The notes below the pieces were generated by a model. That model was not told the origin of the DNA. It did not search any database and worked only from the letters and a program-made list of their open reading frames with translations. Made by a program: the position numbers and the translations under genes. A stretch of DNA of 44,218 nucleotides from JBCAWW01 sp045106675. Lineage in GTDB: Bacteria; Bacteroidota; Bacteroidia; J057. Shown here piece after piece: positions 1 through 7,599 of the stretch. Position 1 is the first letter of the stretch; every line of letters begins with the position of its first letter. Location of the stretch: contig JBGCFA010000237.1 of assembly GCA_045106675.1 (NCBI GenBank), positions 1-44,218 of the forward strand. Direction: 5' to 3'.

Positions 1-996
1 TTGTGTTTCGCTAACTCTTGCTTCTCCTTCCCGCCCTCGCCAATCATCATTGCCGATATAGGTACTCCAATAGAGCTTACCTCCTTTGGCAAATTGGTGC
101 TGAATTTTGGCATTGAGATCCAACAACCAATAATTGAGGTAGTAATCCGTCTGTCCCGCACGAAAGACGGCCCAAACGGGTAAACTGACGATGCCTGCGT
201 AGGAAGCTCGAGCCGAGATCAGGTAACTGCTGCGATCTCCCAGCTTTTTGAGCGGGCCTTCTTGGTGATAATGCGAAGAGAGCAAGCCAATGCCAAAGGC
301 AGTTTTACGTTTTTCGACATTGCCCTCTTTCATCTGTACATTAACCACCGATGACAAGCGTCCGCCATAACGAGCGGGAAAGCCTCCTTTGTAAAGATCG
401 ATGGATTTGATAGCATTGGCATTGAAAACCGAAATAAAGCCAAACAAATGTGAGACATTATAAACAGGGGTTTCGTCAAGGAGGATCAAATTTTGATCGG
501 GTCCTCCCCCCCGGACCCGAAAACCCGTACTCGCTTCTGTCCCCTGACTGATCCCCGGTAGCAAGACAATGGCCTTGAGTGGATCTTTTTCGCCTCCAAT
601 CGTAGGGATCTCGGTAAGTTGTGCGATGGGCACATTGATGCGGCCGATGATTGGCCTCGCAGCACCTCTTTCCGCTTCGATCAACACCTCATCTACACTA
701 CCTGGCACTAGACCGATAGAAAGCAGCGTATCTGCCCTAAGTGTCAAGCTAAGACTAGCCGATTGATAACTCGCAAAAGAAGCCTTGAGCTTGACCGTTC
801 CTTTGGGGATTTTCATGCTGAAAAATCCATAATCATTGCAGAGGGCCCGTTGCTCACTGATAGAATCATAGACAGAGGCATAAGGCAAATTGTCCCCAGA
901 CTCAGCATCAATCACGTAGCCATGGACGTTTACAGTTTGCCCGATCCCCAACAGGAAGATCAATTGAAAACACAAAAAGAGAAGATGCTTTTTCAT
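1..996 (-). CDS. TonB-dependent receptor with carboxypeptidase-like N-terminal domain (N-terminal part, runs off the window)
   Basis: This is the first 332 codons of an outer-membrane TonB-dependent receptor; the open frame reaches base 1 with no stop. The start ATG (994-996) opens a signal peptide (MKKHLLFLCFQLIFLLGIGQ). A CarboxypepD_reg-like beta-sandwich follows (about residues 22-105, GYVIDAESGDNLPYASV). Next comes the plug domain, with the typical stretches GGEKDPLKAIVLLPGISQG, GFRVRGGGPDQNLILLD and YKGGFPARYGGRLSSVV. The ATG overlaps the stop of the upstream DUF4249 gene by 4 bp (ATGA), so the two are probably translationally coupled. The family imports substrates or exchanges material across the outer membrane using TonB/ExbBD energy; the substrate cannot be read here. 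A run of seven C at 506-512 was checked and the frame holds across it. Confidence 0.9.
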   Translation of the reverse strand, partial: MKKHLLFLCFQLIFLLGIGQTVNVHGYVIDAESGDNLPYASVYDSISEQRALCNDYGFFSMKIPKGTVKLKASFASYQSASLSLTLRADTLLSIGLVPGSVDEVLIEAERGAARPIIGRINVPIAQLTEIPTIGGEKDPLKAIVLLPGISQGTEASTGFRVRGGGPDQNLILLDETPVYNVSHLFGFISVFNANAIKSIDLYKGGFPARYGGRLSSVVNVQMKEGNVEKRKTAFGIGLLSSHYHQEGPLKKLGDRSSYLISARASYAGIVSLPVWAVFRAGQTDYYLNYWLLDLNAKIQHQFAKGGKLYWSTYIGNDDWRGREGEARVSETQ

Positions 997-1865
997 AAGT
1001 CTATGGTATACCATTTCACATTGACGGCTCCCCATATGCCCCATCCTCCCTCGATATTGGTATAGGACGGCTGCGGGTTGGCAAAGGCAAAATCCATCCC
1101 ACTAGGAGTATTGAATCGCGATAGGGCAAATGCGTGTAAACCCTCGGTCGCTCCCCCCAGACCTATATTGAATTGTTGGAGTCCCACTAAACTGCTTGAG
1201 GCTGTCGACCAACTCACCTGGATCGTATCAGACTCAAAGCATCGATTGGGCAATAAATAATCGATGTTAAGCAATTGGCTCAAACCACAGTCTGTATAAA
1301 GATATTTCCAATTTTCCTGTAGCCGAGCGCCAGCTACTATCTCTTGATCAGCACTTATACCTCGGACCTGAATCGTGTGCCAAGCGAGAGTATCCTGATT
1401 AGCCCATTCCAGCGTAATTTCTCCCACTGGAGTATTTGAGACAAAGCCCATCGAATCTCGGTACAGATAATCATAAAACTCAGGCGCAGTCGGTAACTCG
1501 ATAATAGGGGTTTGAGCGGAGGGCATATTGGGATGGCTCACACGTAGCTGATAGCGATGAGCTTCCTCGGCTACTCTACCATTGGCAGATTGATAGACAC
1601 CTTCGCTAGTATGGATCAGTAGCTCGGTAAAGGCATCATCCACCCATAGCTCGACCCGTGCATCTTCGAGTTGCAAACCACTATCTCTTTCTTCTTGCAA
1701 AGCAGCCGTGCGGTAGATCGAGGCAACAATGAGAGAATCATTGGTCAAGATTCCATTGATCACCAACTGATCTCCGGCATAGGGGACGACATAAGGCACT
1801 GTCTGCATACAGGAGAACTGGATGAGGCTCAGGAAGAGAAAAAAGATGAGGAGGATATGCTTCAT
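993..1865 (-). CDS. DUF4249-family outer-membrane lipoprotein
   Basis: A 290-residue lipoprotein. I chose the ATG at 1863-1865 rather than an in-frame ATG 28 codons upstream, because it opens directly into a lipoprotein signal peptide (MKHILLIFFLFLSLIQFSC) with the lipidated cysteine at residue 19. The mature part is beta-rich, with phrases typical of DUF4249 proteins such as LVINGILTNDSL near the N-terminus and HRYQLRVSHP. DUF4249 genes usually sit beside TonB-dependent receptors in Bacteroidota and are thought to be surface partners of the receptor; their biochemical role is unknown. Here the gene precedes the receptor and overlaps it by 4 bp, so they form one transcription and translation unit. 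The family assignment rests on overall resemblance and context. Confidence 0.8.
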   Translation of the reverse strand: MKHILLIFFLFLSLIQFSCMQTVPYVVPYAGDQLVINGILTNDSLIVASIYRTAALQEERDSGLQLEDARVELWVDDAFTELLIHTSEGVYQSANGRVAEEAHRYQLRVSHPNMPSAQTPIIELPTAPEFYDYLYRDSMGFVSNTPVGEITLEWANQDTLAWHTIQVRGISADQEIVAGARLQENWKYLYTDCGLSQLLNIDYLLPNRCFESDTIQVSWSTASSSLVGLQQFNIGLGGATEGLHAFALSRFNTPSGMDFAFANPQPSYTNIEGGWGIWGAVNVKWYTIDL

Positions 1866-1941
1866 GATAGAGAGTTTCCTATAATTTTCACGGTCTGTGC
1901 TTCGATGTATTTCTCCGAAAAAGCGCTGATTTACTAAGTTA

Positions 1942-1977
1942 CATCCCAAATCTCAATTAACTGCGAGATTCGGGATG
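1942..1977 (-). terminator. Hairpin downstream of the 324-residue gene
   Basis: Arms CATCCCAAATCTC (1942-1954) and GAGATTCGGGATG (1965-1977) pair at 12 of 13 positions around a 10-base loop, 20 bp beyond the stop of the minus-strand gene at 1998. No strong T run follows, so it may be a weak terminator or an mRNA 3'-end stabiliser. Confidence 0.45.
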
Positions 1978-1997
1978 CTTAAGACTGCGGTGGTGTT

Positions 1998-2972
1998 TTA
2001 GTCCCAATCATTAGTACCACAATCTTGTGGCCAGCCTCTATTTACTCCTGAAACAGGGTCTGGATTTGTTCCCTCACCCACATTGAAATGCTCTCCTTCC
2101 AGATACCAGTCATCAAGGACACCGCAATATTGACCAGATGCTACGATATCTTCGAGTTCATTATCACCAAAAACAATTCCACTATCCTCATTGACAGTAC
2201 TATTAACATTACAAAAGGTGGTATTTCCTGTTACTACTACTCTCATTTGAGGAGCATTTCTAGGCCACCAGATAAGAGCGCTTCTTCTCTGATGTTTAAT
2301 TGATGCTGTAAATTCATAGAATTCTTGCACGACCTTAGTTCCATCAGGTAATTCTATGGTTACTCCTTTCTTATCATATTCTAGTCGACATCTAAATCTT
2401 TGGTCTCTATTTCCATTTTCATAATCATAAGTGCACAAATTGTTTCCCCCTCTGGTAGTAGTCTGATTGACAAGAACCCTTTGTTCTCGGTCTTCAAGTA
2501 CGGCTCGAGTTGGTAGGTCGTTTACACCTGAAAATTGGATCTTTTCAACTTCACTCTCATCTTGGTATTTGAATTTGGCAACTTGAGAGGGATAATATTT
2601 ATAGACAGAATCAGCGATTTGGATAATCCCAAATTGGTTAATCAAAGTTGACTCGTACAAACGATCCACTACTCTTTGTGCTACTTTTTCATCTAATTCA
2701 TCTGTCACAATCTTCATAAATTGTGATTGATGTTGGTTTAGCCCTCTAGTCCCTATAATCTGTTTTTCTTCCTCACTCAAAGAAACGAGGGCCTTCCTCA
2801 TGGACACATAAGAATCAAACTGATTTTCCCATTCTGTCAATCTAGGTTTGGTTTCCGCTAAATAATGATCTTTATCAGATTGATTTCTTATTCGGAATAA
2901 AACTAAGGTTATTTTAATCCACTGTGTCAGCAAACTAGCAGAAAGATCAGTGGTACATAGCCCATCCTTCAT
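1998..2972 (-). CDS. Unrecognised 324-residue protein
   Basis: I do not recognise a family. No signal peptide or membrane segment stands out at the N-terminus, although the second half (TYDYENGN..., NTTFCNVNSTVNEDSG, several cysteines, many Asn/Asp/Gly) looks like an extracytoplasmic beta-rich domain. The first 45 or so residues (MKDGLCTTDLSASLLTQW) fit poorly with that, so the 5' end may be truncated or the true start may be elsewhere. Just upstream of the ATG lies a repeat-derived inverted repeat (2977-3048), and in the same frame a TAA stop precedes the repeat. That arrangement is compatible with loss of an original signal-peptide-coding end. A hairpin follows the gene. The frame is long and uninterrupted, so it is probably expressed or only recently decayed. 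Confidence 0.5.
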   Translation of the reverse strand: MKDGLCTTDLSASLLTQWIKITLVLFRIRNQSDKDHYLAETKPRLTEWENQFDSYVSMRKALVSLSEEEKQIIGTRGLNQHQSQFMKIVTDELDEKVAQRVVDRLYESTLINQFGIIQIADSVYKYYPSQVAKFKYQDESEVEKIQFSGVNDLPTRAVLEDREQRVLVNQTTTRGGNNLCTYDYENGNRDQRFRCRLEYDKKGVTIELPDGTKVVQEFYEFTASIKHQRRSALIWWPRNAPQMRVVVTGNTTFCNVNSTVNEDSGIVFGDNELEDIVASGQYCGVLDDWYLEGEHFNVGEGTNPDPVSGVNRGWPQDCGTNDWD

Positions 2973-2976
2973 CTTC

Positions 2977-3048
2977 TTTACCGCTTCGCGGAACGCTTAT
3001 CCTCCTGCCAATAAACACCCAAAGGCAATCGTTCTGCGAAGCAGTAAA
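2977..3048. repeat. Inverted repeat built from the dispersed GCGTTCCGCGAAGCGG-type element
   Basis: The left arm TTTACCGCTTCGCGGAACG (2977-2995) and right arm CGTTCTGCGAAGCAGTAAA (3030-3048) are reverse complements at 17 of 19 positions, separated by 34 bp. Each arm is a version of the core found again near 30440, 38275, 38360 and 38435. The element sits directly upstream of the ATG of the 324-residue gene. Confidence 0.75.
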
Positions 3049-3126
3049 CCCCAACTCAAACAATACAGGAATCACAGACTGGTAAAACAATAACAATACC
3101 GCTACCAAATTGAGCAGAAAGCCCAC

Positions 3127-4290
3127 TCAGACCTCCTGAGCTCTCGCTTTCAATTCTTCAATCGAACTGACTCCAAGTTGTACCATATTATTTCTCAGAT
3201 CATCCTTCATGATCTCGGCCACGTGATCCCCTCCATACTGTCCAAGAGCAGCCACACCATATACAAAGCCACGACCCATCAGTACAAAATCAGCCCCCAA
3301 ATACAAGGCTCTCATCATATTCAAACCCGTATAAACACCACTATCAAACAAGACAGGTACTCTGCCATCTACTGCTTTGACGATCGCGGGTAAGGCTTCT
3401 ATCGCGGGCACTGCGCCATTGAATTGGCGGCCACCATGATTGGAGACCAGCACTGCGTCCATGCCTGCGTCTATCGCTTTTACTGCATCTTCAGGATGCA
3501 ACACTCCTTTCAATACCACAGGACCATCCCAAGCTTCCTTGAGCTCTCGGCAATACTCCCATGAAAGCGTTCCGCCCATGCGGTTGCCCACAAAGCCACT
3601 GACAAATTTGAGATTATTGTTGCGGGTATAATGCTCTACCGTCCGTAAACGGGGTATTCCGTTGAGGAGTGTATGATAAGTCCAAGCAGGATGCGTGATC
3701 CCTTCCCAGATCATTTTGGGTGTGATGCTCGGAGGCATTTTTAGCCCCGCTCTTTTGGTACGTTCGCGGCGACTAGCCATCGGTACATCAGCCGTAACGA
3801 GTAGCGTATGGAAGCCCGCTGCTTTAGTGCGTTCGAGTAGTGAGTCTCTAATTTCACGGTCTTTGGGGGGATATAATTGAAACCAACCCATCTCTCCGAT
3901 ATGCTCCCCCACCGTCTCCGGCGTCTCCGTAGCTACGGTACTGAGGGTATAAGGGATATTATTGCGTTGGGCAGCAGCAGCTAGATAATGCTCCACTTTG
4001 GGCCACATCAAACCTGTCAAACCAACTGGGGCAATTCCAAAAGGTGCACTATACTTACGTCCAAAGAGGGTAGTTTCCAGATTGGCCTGTAACTCGCCTT
4101 TGCAAAACTGGGGTAGGAAAGTGATTTTTTGAAAGGCATCTTGATTTCTTTGCAGTAAATCTTCATCTCCAGTACCGGACTGCAAGTACTCCCAAGCCAC
4201 TTTAGGGATGCGTTTTTTTGCTTTTTTGGCTAAATCCTGTATCGCAGGATAATCATTAAACCACTTTTCTCTTTTGTCTGAATATCCCAT
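3127..4290 (-). CDS. FMN-dependent alpha-hydroxy-acid oxidase/dehydrogenase (LldD/lactate oxidase family)
   Basis: This 387-residue TIM-barrel flavoprotein oxidises an L-2-hydroxy acid, such as lactate or glycolate, to the 2-oxo acid. Family hallmarks are visible in order: the FMN-binding segment APFGIAPVGLTGL (about 82-94), STVAT (117-121), FQLY (137-140), VTADVP (165-170), VVLKGV near 258-263, and the active-site motif SNHGGRQ, where His285 is the catalytic base and Arg288 contacts the substrate carboxylate. It ends with the FMN-phosphate region DSGVYTG and MGRGFVYG. Length is normal. The protein lacks an obvious membrane insertion loop, so it may be a soluble oxidase rather than the quinone-linked dehydrogenase. 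It is not clearly in an operon: 262 bp separate it from the next minus-strand gene. The exact substrate cannot be decided from sequence. Confidence 0.88.
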   Translation of the reverse strand: MGYSDKREKWFNDYPAIQDLAKKAKKRIPKVAWEYLQSGTGDEDLLQRNQDAFQKITFLPQFCKGELQANLETTLFGRKYSAPFGIAPVGLTGLMWPKVEHYLAAAAQRNNIPYTLSTVATETPETVGEHIGEMGWFQLYPPKDREIRDSLLERTKAAGFHTLLVTADVPMASRRERTKRAGLKMPPSITPKMIWEGITHPAWTYHTLLNGIPRLRTVEHYTRNNNLKFVSGFVGNRMGGTLSWEYCRELKEAWDGPVVLKGVLHPEDAVKAIDAGMDAVLVSNHGGRQFNGAVPAIEALPAIVKAVDGRVPVLFDSGVYTGLNMMRALYLGADFVLMGRGFVYGVAALGQYGGDHVAEIMKDDLRNNMVQLGVSSIEELKARAQEV

Positions 4291-4552
4291 AATTGGCTAA
4301 TTGTCGGCGCTGTTTGTATCACTTACCCTTTAAGAGTCCGCTAAAATGCTCGTTCCGGAAGAATCGATTTCCAGATCCCTACTCTATGAATTCGCTTTGG
4401 CTCATTCATTAGGCTGGGATGACGGAGAAATTTTTGCCCATCATTCCGGTATCCATCAACTCCTCAATGAAGAACCCATCCTTTCGTTAAGGGTTTTGCA
4501 ATTTTTCTCAAAGATGAATAAAAACTGTAAGAAATTAAGGCAAAATGAGTCA

Positions 4553-5593
4553 TTAAGCTGAGATGATGCGTCCCTCTTGTGCACTCCGCTCAGCCATATC
4601 GATTACTCTCATCACATCTCGGCCATCTTCAGGACTCACCGCTAGCGGAACGCCTTCTCTTATTGCTTCGTAGATATTTTGATAGTAGTCCATATAGTTG
4701 CCTGCAAGGCTTGGAATCCGTCCTTTGATGACGAGTCCATTTTGTTCCGTATGGATATGCCCATAGTTTGCCTCATCTTCTTCACCCCATTGGGGAACGC
4801 TTGGCCGGATGCCTTGCTTGAGGGCGTCTTCTTGCGGATCTAAGCCCCATTTGTAAAAACTCCCTTGCTCTCCTAAGACTTTGTAGCGAGGGCCAGCTTC
4901 GCGCACCAGATAAGAACTCTTGAGAATAGCTTTGAGTCCCGGATAATAAAGGTGTAACTGAAAAGCATCTTCGATTTTACCGCCAGCTCTTTCGATAGTC
5001 AGATCTGCAAAGACGCGTTCGGGGAAGCCGAAAAGCACCAAAGCCTGATCAATCAAATGTGATCCAAGATTATAAAGCAAGCCTTTGCCGGGGCCAGGTA
5101 TCTCTTTCCAGTTGTCTTGGATATAAGTGCGATAGCGATCATAATGTGCCTCATACTCCACCAATCGACCCAAAATGCCTTCTTGTATGAGCTTTTGAAC
5201 CGTCAGGAAATCACCATCCCAACGACGATTGTGATACACTGATAAGCATAGATTCAGGCGTTCCGCGAGGCGGACTAACTCATCTGCCTCCTCGACAGTA
5301 GTCGTAAATGCTTTCTCCACTACGACATGCTTGCCTGCTTCGAGGGCTGCTTTGCAGAACGGAAAATGGGTGGGCTCTGGCGTATTGACAACCACCAAAT
5401 CTATCGACTCGTCAGCGAGAATCTCTTCTAACTGACGAGCGATCTTGATATCGGGATAATATTGCTTCGCATCGCTCTTAGTCCGTTGCCAGACGCTTGC
5501 TAACTCAAAGCCAGCATGAGTGTCGAGCAAAGGGGCATGAAAGACTTTACCTGACATACCAAAAGAGCAGAGTGCGGTTTTGATCGGTTTCAT
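4553..5593 (-). CDS. Gfo/Idh/MocA-family NAD(P)-dependent oxidoreductase, IolW/YvaA/YdgJ-like
   Basis: A 346-residue dehydrogenase. I used the ATG at 5591-5593 (MKPIKTALCSFGMSGKVFHA) because the 13 extra upstream codons are Arg-rich and precede the conserved N-terminus. The Rossmann segment (residues 4-30) carries the FGMSGKVFHAP signature of the IolW/YvaA/YdgJ branch, which contains NADPH-dependent scyllo-inositol dehydrogenases. VVEKAFTTTVEEADEL is the family's EKP-like motif in the form typical of this branch, and NLGSHLIDQALVLFG is the substrate-domain helix. The gene starts 13 bp after the asnS stop, so it is probably cotranscribed with it, which suggests housekeeping rather than inducible expression. 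The substrate remains a guess. Its coding sequence includes two copies of the 9-mer GCGTTCCGC (4645, 5258). Confidence 0.85.
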   Translation of the reverse strand: MKPIKTALCSFGMSGKVFHAPLLDTHAGFELASVWQRTKSDAKQYYPDIKIARQLEEILADESIDLVVVNTPEPTHFPFCKAALEAGKHVVVEKAFTTTVEEADELVRLAERLNLCLSVYHNRRWDGDFLTVQKLIQEGILGRLVEYEAHYDRYRTYIQDNWKEIPGPGKGLLYNLGSHLIDQALVLFGFPERVFADLTIERAGGKIEDAFQLHLYYPGLKAILKSSYLVREAGPRYKVLGEQGSFYKWGLDPQEDALKQGIRPSVPQWGEEDEANYGHIHTEQNGLVIKGRIPSLAGNYMDYYQNIYEAIREGVPLAVSPEDGRDVMRVIDMAERSAQEGRIISA

Positions 5594-5606
5594 ACGGAAA
5601 TATAGC

Positions 5607-7031
5607 CTAAAACTCCGCAGTCTTAGGCGCACGTGGGAACGGTATCACGTCTCTGATGTTGCTCATGCCCGTAACAAAGAGCACCATACGCTCAAAGCCA
5701 AGGCCAAAGCCACTGTGCACACAGCTACCATATTTGCGCAATTCGAGATACCACCAAAGGTCCTCTTCTGGGATGCCTTGCTCTTTAACTTTTGCGAGGA
5801 GTACATCATAACGCTCTTCGCGCTGCGAGCCACCGACGACCTCACCAATCCCCGGAAAGAGAATATCCATTGCTGCCACGGTTTTACCATCATCGTTTTG
5901 ACGCATATAAAAGGCTTTGATGTCCTTAGGATAATCCGTAACGATGACAGGCTTACTAAAGTGCTTCTCTACGAGATAACGCTCATGTTCAGACTGCAAA
6001 TCCTTGCCCCACTCTACGAGATACTCAAAACGCTTCTTTTTGAATGGCTTAGAGTTACGCAAAATGTTGACGGCATCGGTATAAGTGATACGTTCAAAAT
6101 CGTTTTCCACGACAGACTGGAGCGTATCCAGCAATGGTAATGGACGACGATCCTCTTTCTTCATGTTTTTCTCCTCTTGCTCGATACGGTCATGCAAGAC
6201 TTGTAGGTCATCAGCATTGTGTTCCATGACATACTTGATGATGTAGCGGAGAAAGTCTTCGGCGAGGTTCATATCGTCCACTATATCGTGGAACGCCATC
6301 TCGGGTTCGATCATCCAAAACTCAGCCAAGTGGCGAGTAGTGTTGGAGTTTTCGGCACGGAAGGTCGGCCCGAAAGTATAAACCTTACCAAGTGCCAAAG
6401 CGCCAATTTCAGCTTCTAACTGTCCGGAAACAGTCAGATTGGTTTCTTTGCCAAAGAAGTCTTGGCTATAATCTACTTCCCCGTCCTCTGTCAGAGGAGG
6501 ATTGGTCGGAGGGAGCGTAGTAACTCTAAACATCTCCCCTGCCCCTTCGGCATCACTGCCAGTAACGATGGGCGTATGTAGATAGAAGAATCCTTTGTCG
6601 TTAAAATATTTGTTGACAGCGAAAGCCAAGCTGTGGCGTATCCTAAATATCGAGCTAAAGGTTTTGGTACGCATCCGCAAGTGTGCCTTTTCACGCAAAA
6701 ACTCTAGGCTATGCTTTTTAGGTTGGATCGGATAGCTCTCTGGATCTGATTCTCCAAGCACTTTGAGGCTTTCGGCGAGCAACTCCATCGTCTGGCCTCG
6801 TCCCTGTGAAGCAACGAGTGAACCAGTAGCGGAGATACAGGCGCCTGTATTGACTTTTTTGAGGAGTTCCTCGTCGAAATTCTCAAAATCCACTACTACT
6901 TGTAGTTCTCTGACAGTGGAGCCATCATTGAGGGCGATGAAACGACGAGAGCGAAAAGTACGCACCCAGCCTTGGACGGTGATAGTTTGTCCTTGAGGAT
7001 CTGTCTTTAATAAAGTCGAAATGCTTGCCAT
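5607..7031 (-). CDS. asnS: Asparaginyl-tRNA synthetase
   Basis: This cytoplasmic class II synthetase charges tRNA-Asn with asparagine; at 474 residues it has the usual length. The N-terminal OB-fold anticodon-binding domain is visible (ITVQGWVRTFRSRRFIALNDGS, about residues 16-37). The class II catalytic core follows, with motif 2 (FGPTFRAENSNTTRHLAEFWMIEPE) and motif 3 near the C-terminus (GLGFERMVLFVTGM), and it ends in RDVIPFPRAPKTAEF. The RAENSNTTRHLAEF segment is the AsnRS rather than the AspRS pattern. The ATG is preceded by 67 bp that contain a strong hairpin (7049-7068). An oxidoreductase gene follows at 13 bp. Confidence 0.96.
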   Translation of the reverse strand: MASISTLLKTDPQGQTITVQGWVRTFRSRRFIALNDGSTVRELQVVVDFENFDEELLKKVNTGACISATGSLVASQGRGQTMELLAESLKVLGESDPESYPIQPKKHSLEFLREKAHLRMRTKTFSSIFRIRHSLAFAVNKYFNDKGFFYLHTPIVTGSDAEGAGEMFRVTTLPPTNPPLTEDGEVDYSQDFFGKETNLTVSGQLEAEIGALALGKVYTFGPTFRAENSNTTRHLAEFWMIEPEMAFHDIVDDMNLAEDFLRYIIKYVMEHNADDLQVLHDRIEQEEKNMKKEDRRPLPLLDTLQSVVENDFERITYTDAVNILRNSKPFKKKRFEYLVEWGKDLQSEHERYLVEKHFSKPVIVTDYPKDIKAFYMRQNDDGKTVAAMDILFPGIGEVVGGSQREERYDVLLAKVKEQGIPEEDLWWYLELRKYGSCVHSGFGLGFERMVLFVTGMSNIRDVIPFPRAPKTAEF

Positions 7032-7048
7032 AGTATGTAAACTAAAAT

Positions 7049-7068
7049 AGGACGCAAAAATGCGTCCT
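7049..7068 (-). terminator. Hairpin between the DivIC-like gene and asnS
   Basis: The arms AGGACGCA and TGCGTCCT are perfect 8-bp complements around a 4-base loop. Read on the minus strand, the hairpin is followed by ATTTTAG and lies 18-37 bp before the asnS start. It may be a weak terminator for the division gene or a leader structure of asnS. Confidence 0.5.
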
Positions 7069-7098
7069 AATCTCTATATTTTCAAGTCCGATTTTGCT

Positions 7099-7419
7099 TT
7101 ACTCGCTTACGGAGAGGTAGATATCTTCGCCGGGCTTTTTCATCAAGTGTTTTTCGCGGGCGAAACGCTCCATCTCTTCGAGGTCGCTATAGATTAGATC
7201 GCGTTGGTAGTCGAGGGAATGAATCGCCGAATTATAGAAGTCGAAATTGGCTTCTAGTTCTGCAATTCGTTGGTCCATCTTTTGATGTGCCTGCCAATTA
7301 TAACGGTCAAAAAAGAGCATCCATGCACCTGCCGCCAGCAATACAATAAGGTATTTGTTGGTTAACACTTTGAGAAAAGGAGCAAGTGCAGATCTTAATG
7401 TAGGATTTTTTTGAGCCAT
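7099..7419 (-). CDS. DivIC/FtsB-like septum formation initiator
   Basis: A 106-residue bitopic membrane protein. The N-terminus is cytoplasmic and basic, one membrane helix spans about residues 23-41 (KYLIVLLAAGAWMLFF), and a periplasmic coiled coil follows (QKMDQRIAELEANFDFYNSAIHSL). The C-terminus ends in the family's ERFAREKHLMKKPGEDIY segment. Proteins of this family bridge FtsL and FtsQ at the division septum. The gene has its own well-matched Bacteroidota-type promoter about 25 bp upstream and is followed by a hairpin before asnS. The REKHLMKKPGEDIY signature makes this more certain than size and topology alone would. Confidence 0.85.
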   Translation of the reverse strand: MAQKNPTLRSALAPFLKVLTNKYLIVLLAAGAWMLFFDRYNWQAHQKMDQRIAELEANFDFYNSAIHSLDYQRDLIYSDLEEMERFAREKHLMKKPGEDIYLSVSE

Positions 7420-7441
7420 TAGTATGTCCTAAATTCGTTTT

Positions 7442-7474
7442 CAAATATAGATAGTTTCCGAGAAGAAGCAAAAA
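7442..7474 (-). promoter_or_regulatory. Bacteroidota-type sigma promoter for the DivIC-like gene
   Basis: On the minus strand, TTTTTG (7474-7469) is separated by exactly 19 bases from TATATTTG (7449-7442). This matches the known consensus TTTG-N19-TAnnTTTG. The predicted transcript start is near 7435, 16 bases before the ATG at 7419. Confidence 0.7.
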
Positions 7475-7520
7475 TTTACTTCAAAAAGAAGGCTAGATGT
7501 ATCTGTCACTCAGCAGATTA

Positions 7521-7552
7521 CCCCAGTCACTTTTCAAAATCGGTGACTGGGG
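7521..7552 (-). terminator. Hairpin after the 567-residue T9SS gene
   Basis: CCCCAGTCAC (7521-7530) pairs perfectly with GTGACTGGGG (7543-7552) across a 12-base loop, about 48 bp beyond the stop at 7600. There is no T run on the minus strand, so its terminator strength is uncertain. Confidence 0.5.
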
Positions 7553-7599
7553 CATGTATAAGCCGATTGCTTATAGTAGCGGCTCAAATATTTTTTCTA

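Noticed and set aside
501..520. Possible frameshift at the run of seven C in the TonB-dependent receptor
   Set aside because: Translating across it gives the expected plug-domain sequence (GFRVRGGGPDQNLILLD) without a break.
2991..3005. A 15-base identity between 2989-3003 and the region near 16860 (GGAACGCTTATCCTC)
   Set aside because: About one such chance match is expected in a window this long, and the flanks do not match.
4346..4561. A 71-codon plus-strand frame filling most of the gap 4291-4552
   Set aside because: No recognisable motif, no ribosome-binding site or promoter, and it runs into the end of the opposite-strand oxidoreductase gene. I see nothing else convincing in this gap.
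5622..5641. CACGTG-centred sequence considered as a parS site for ParA/ParB
   Set aside because: Only the central six bases match the parS consensus; the flanks do not form the needed palindrome, and it lies in the asnS coding end.
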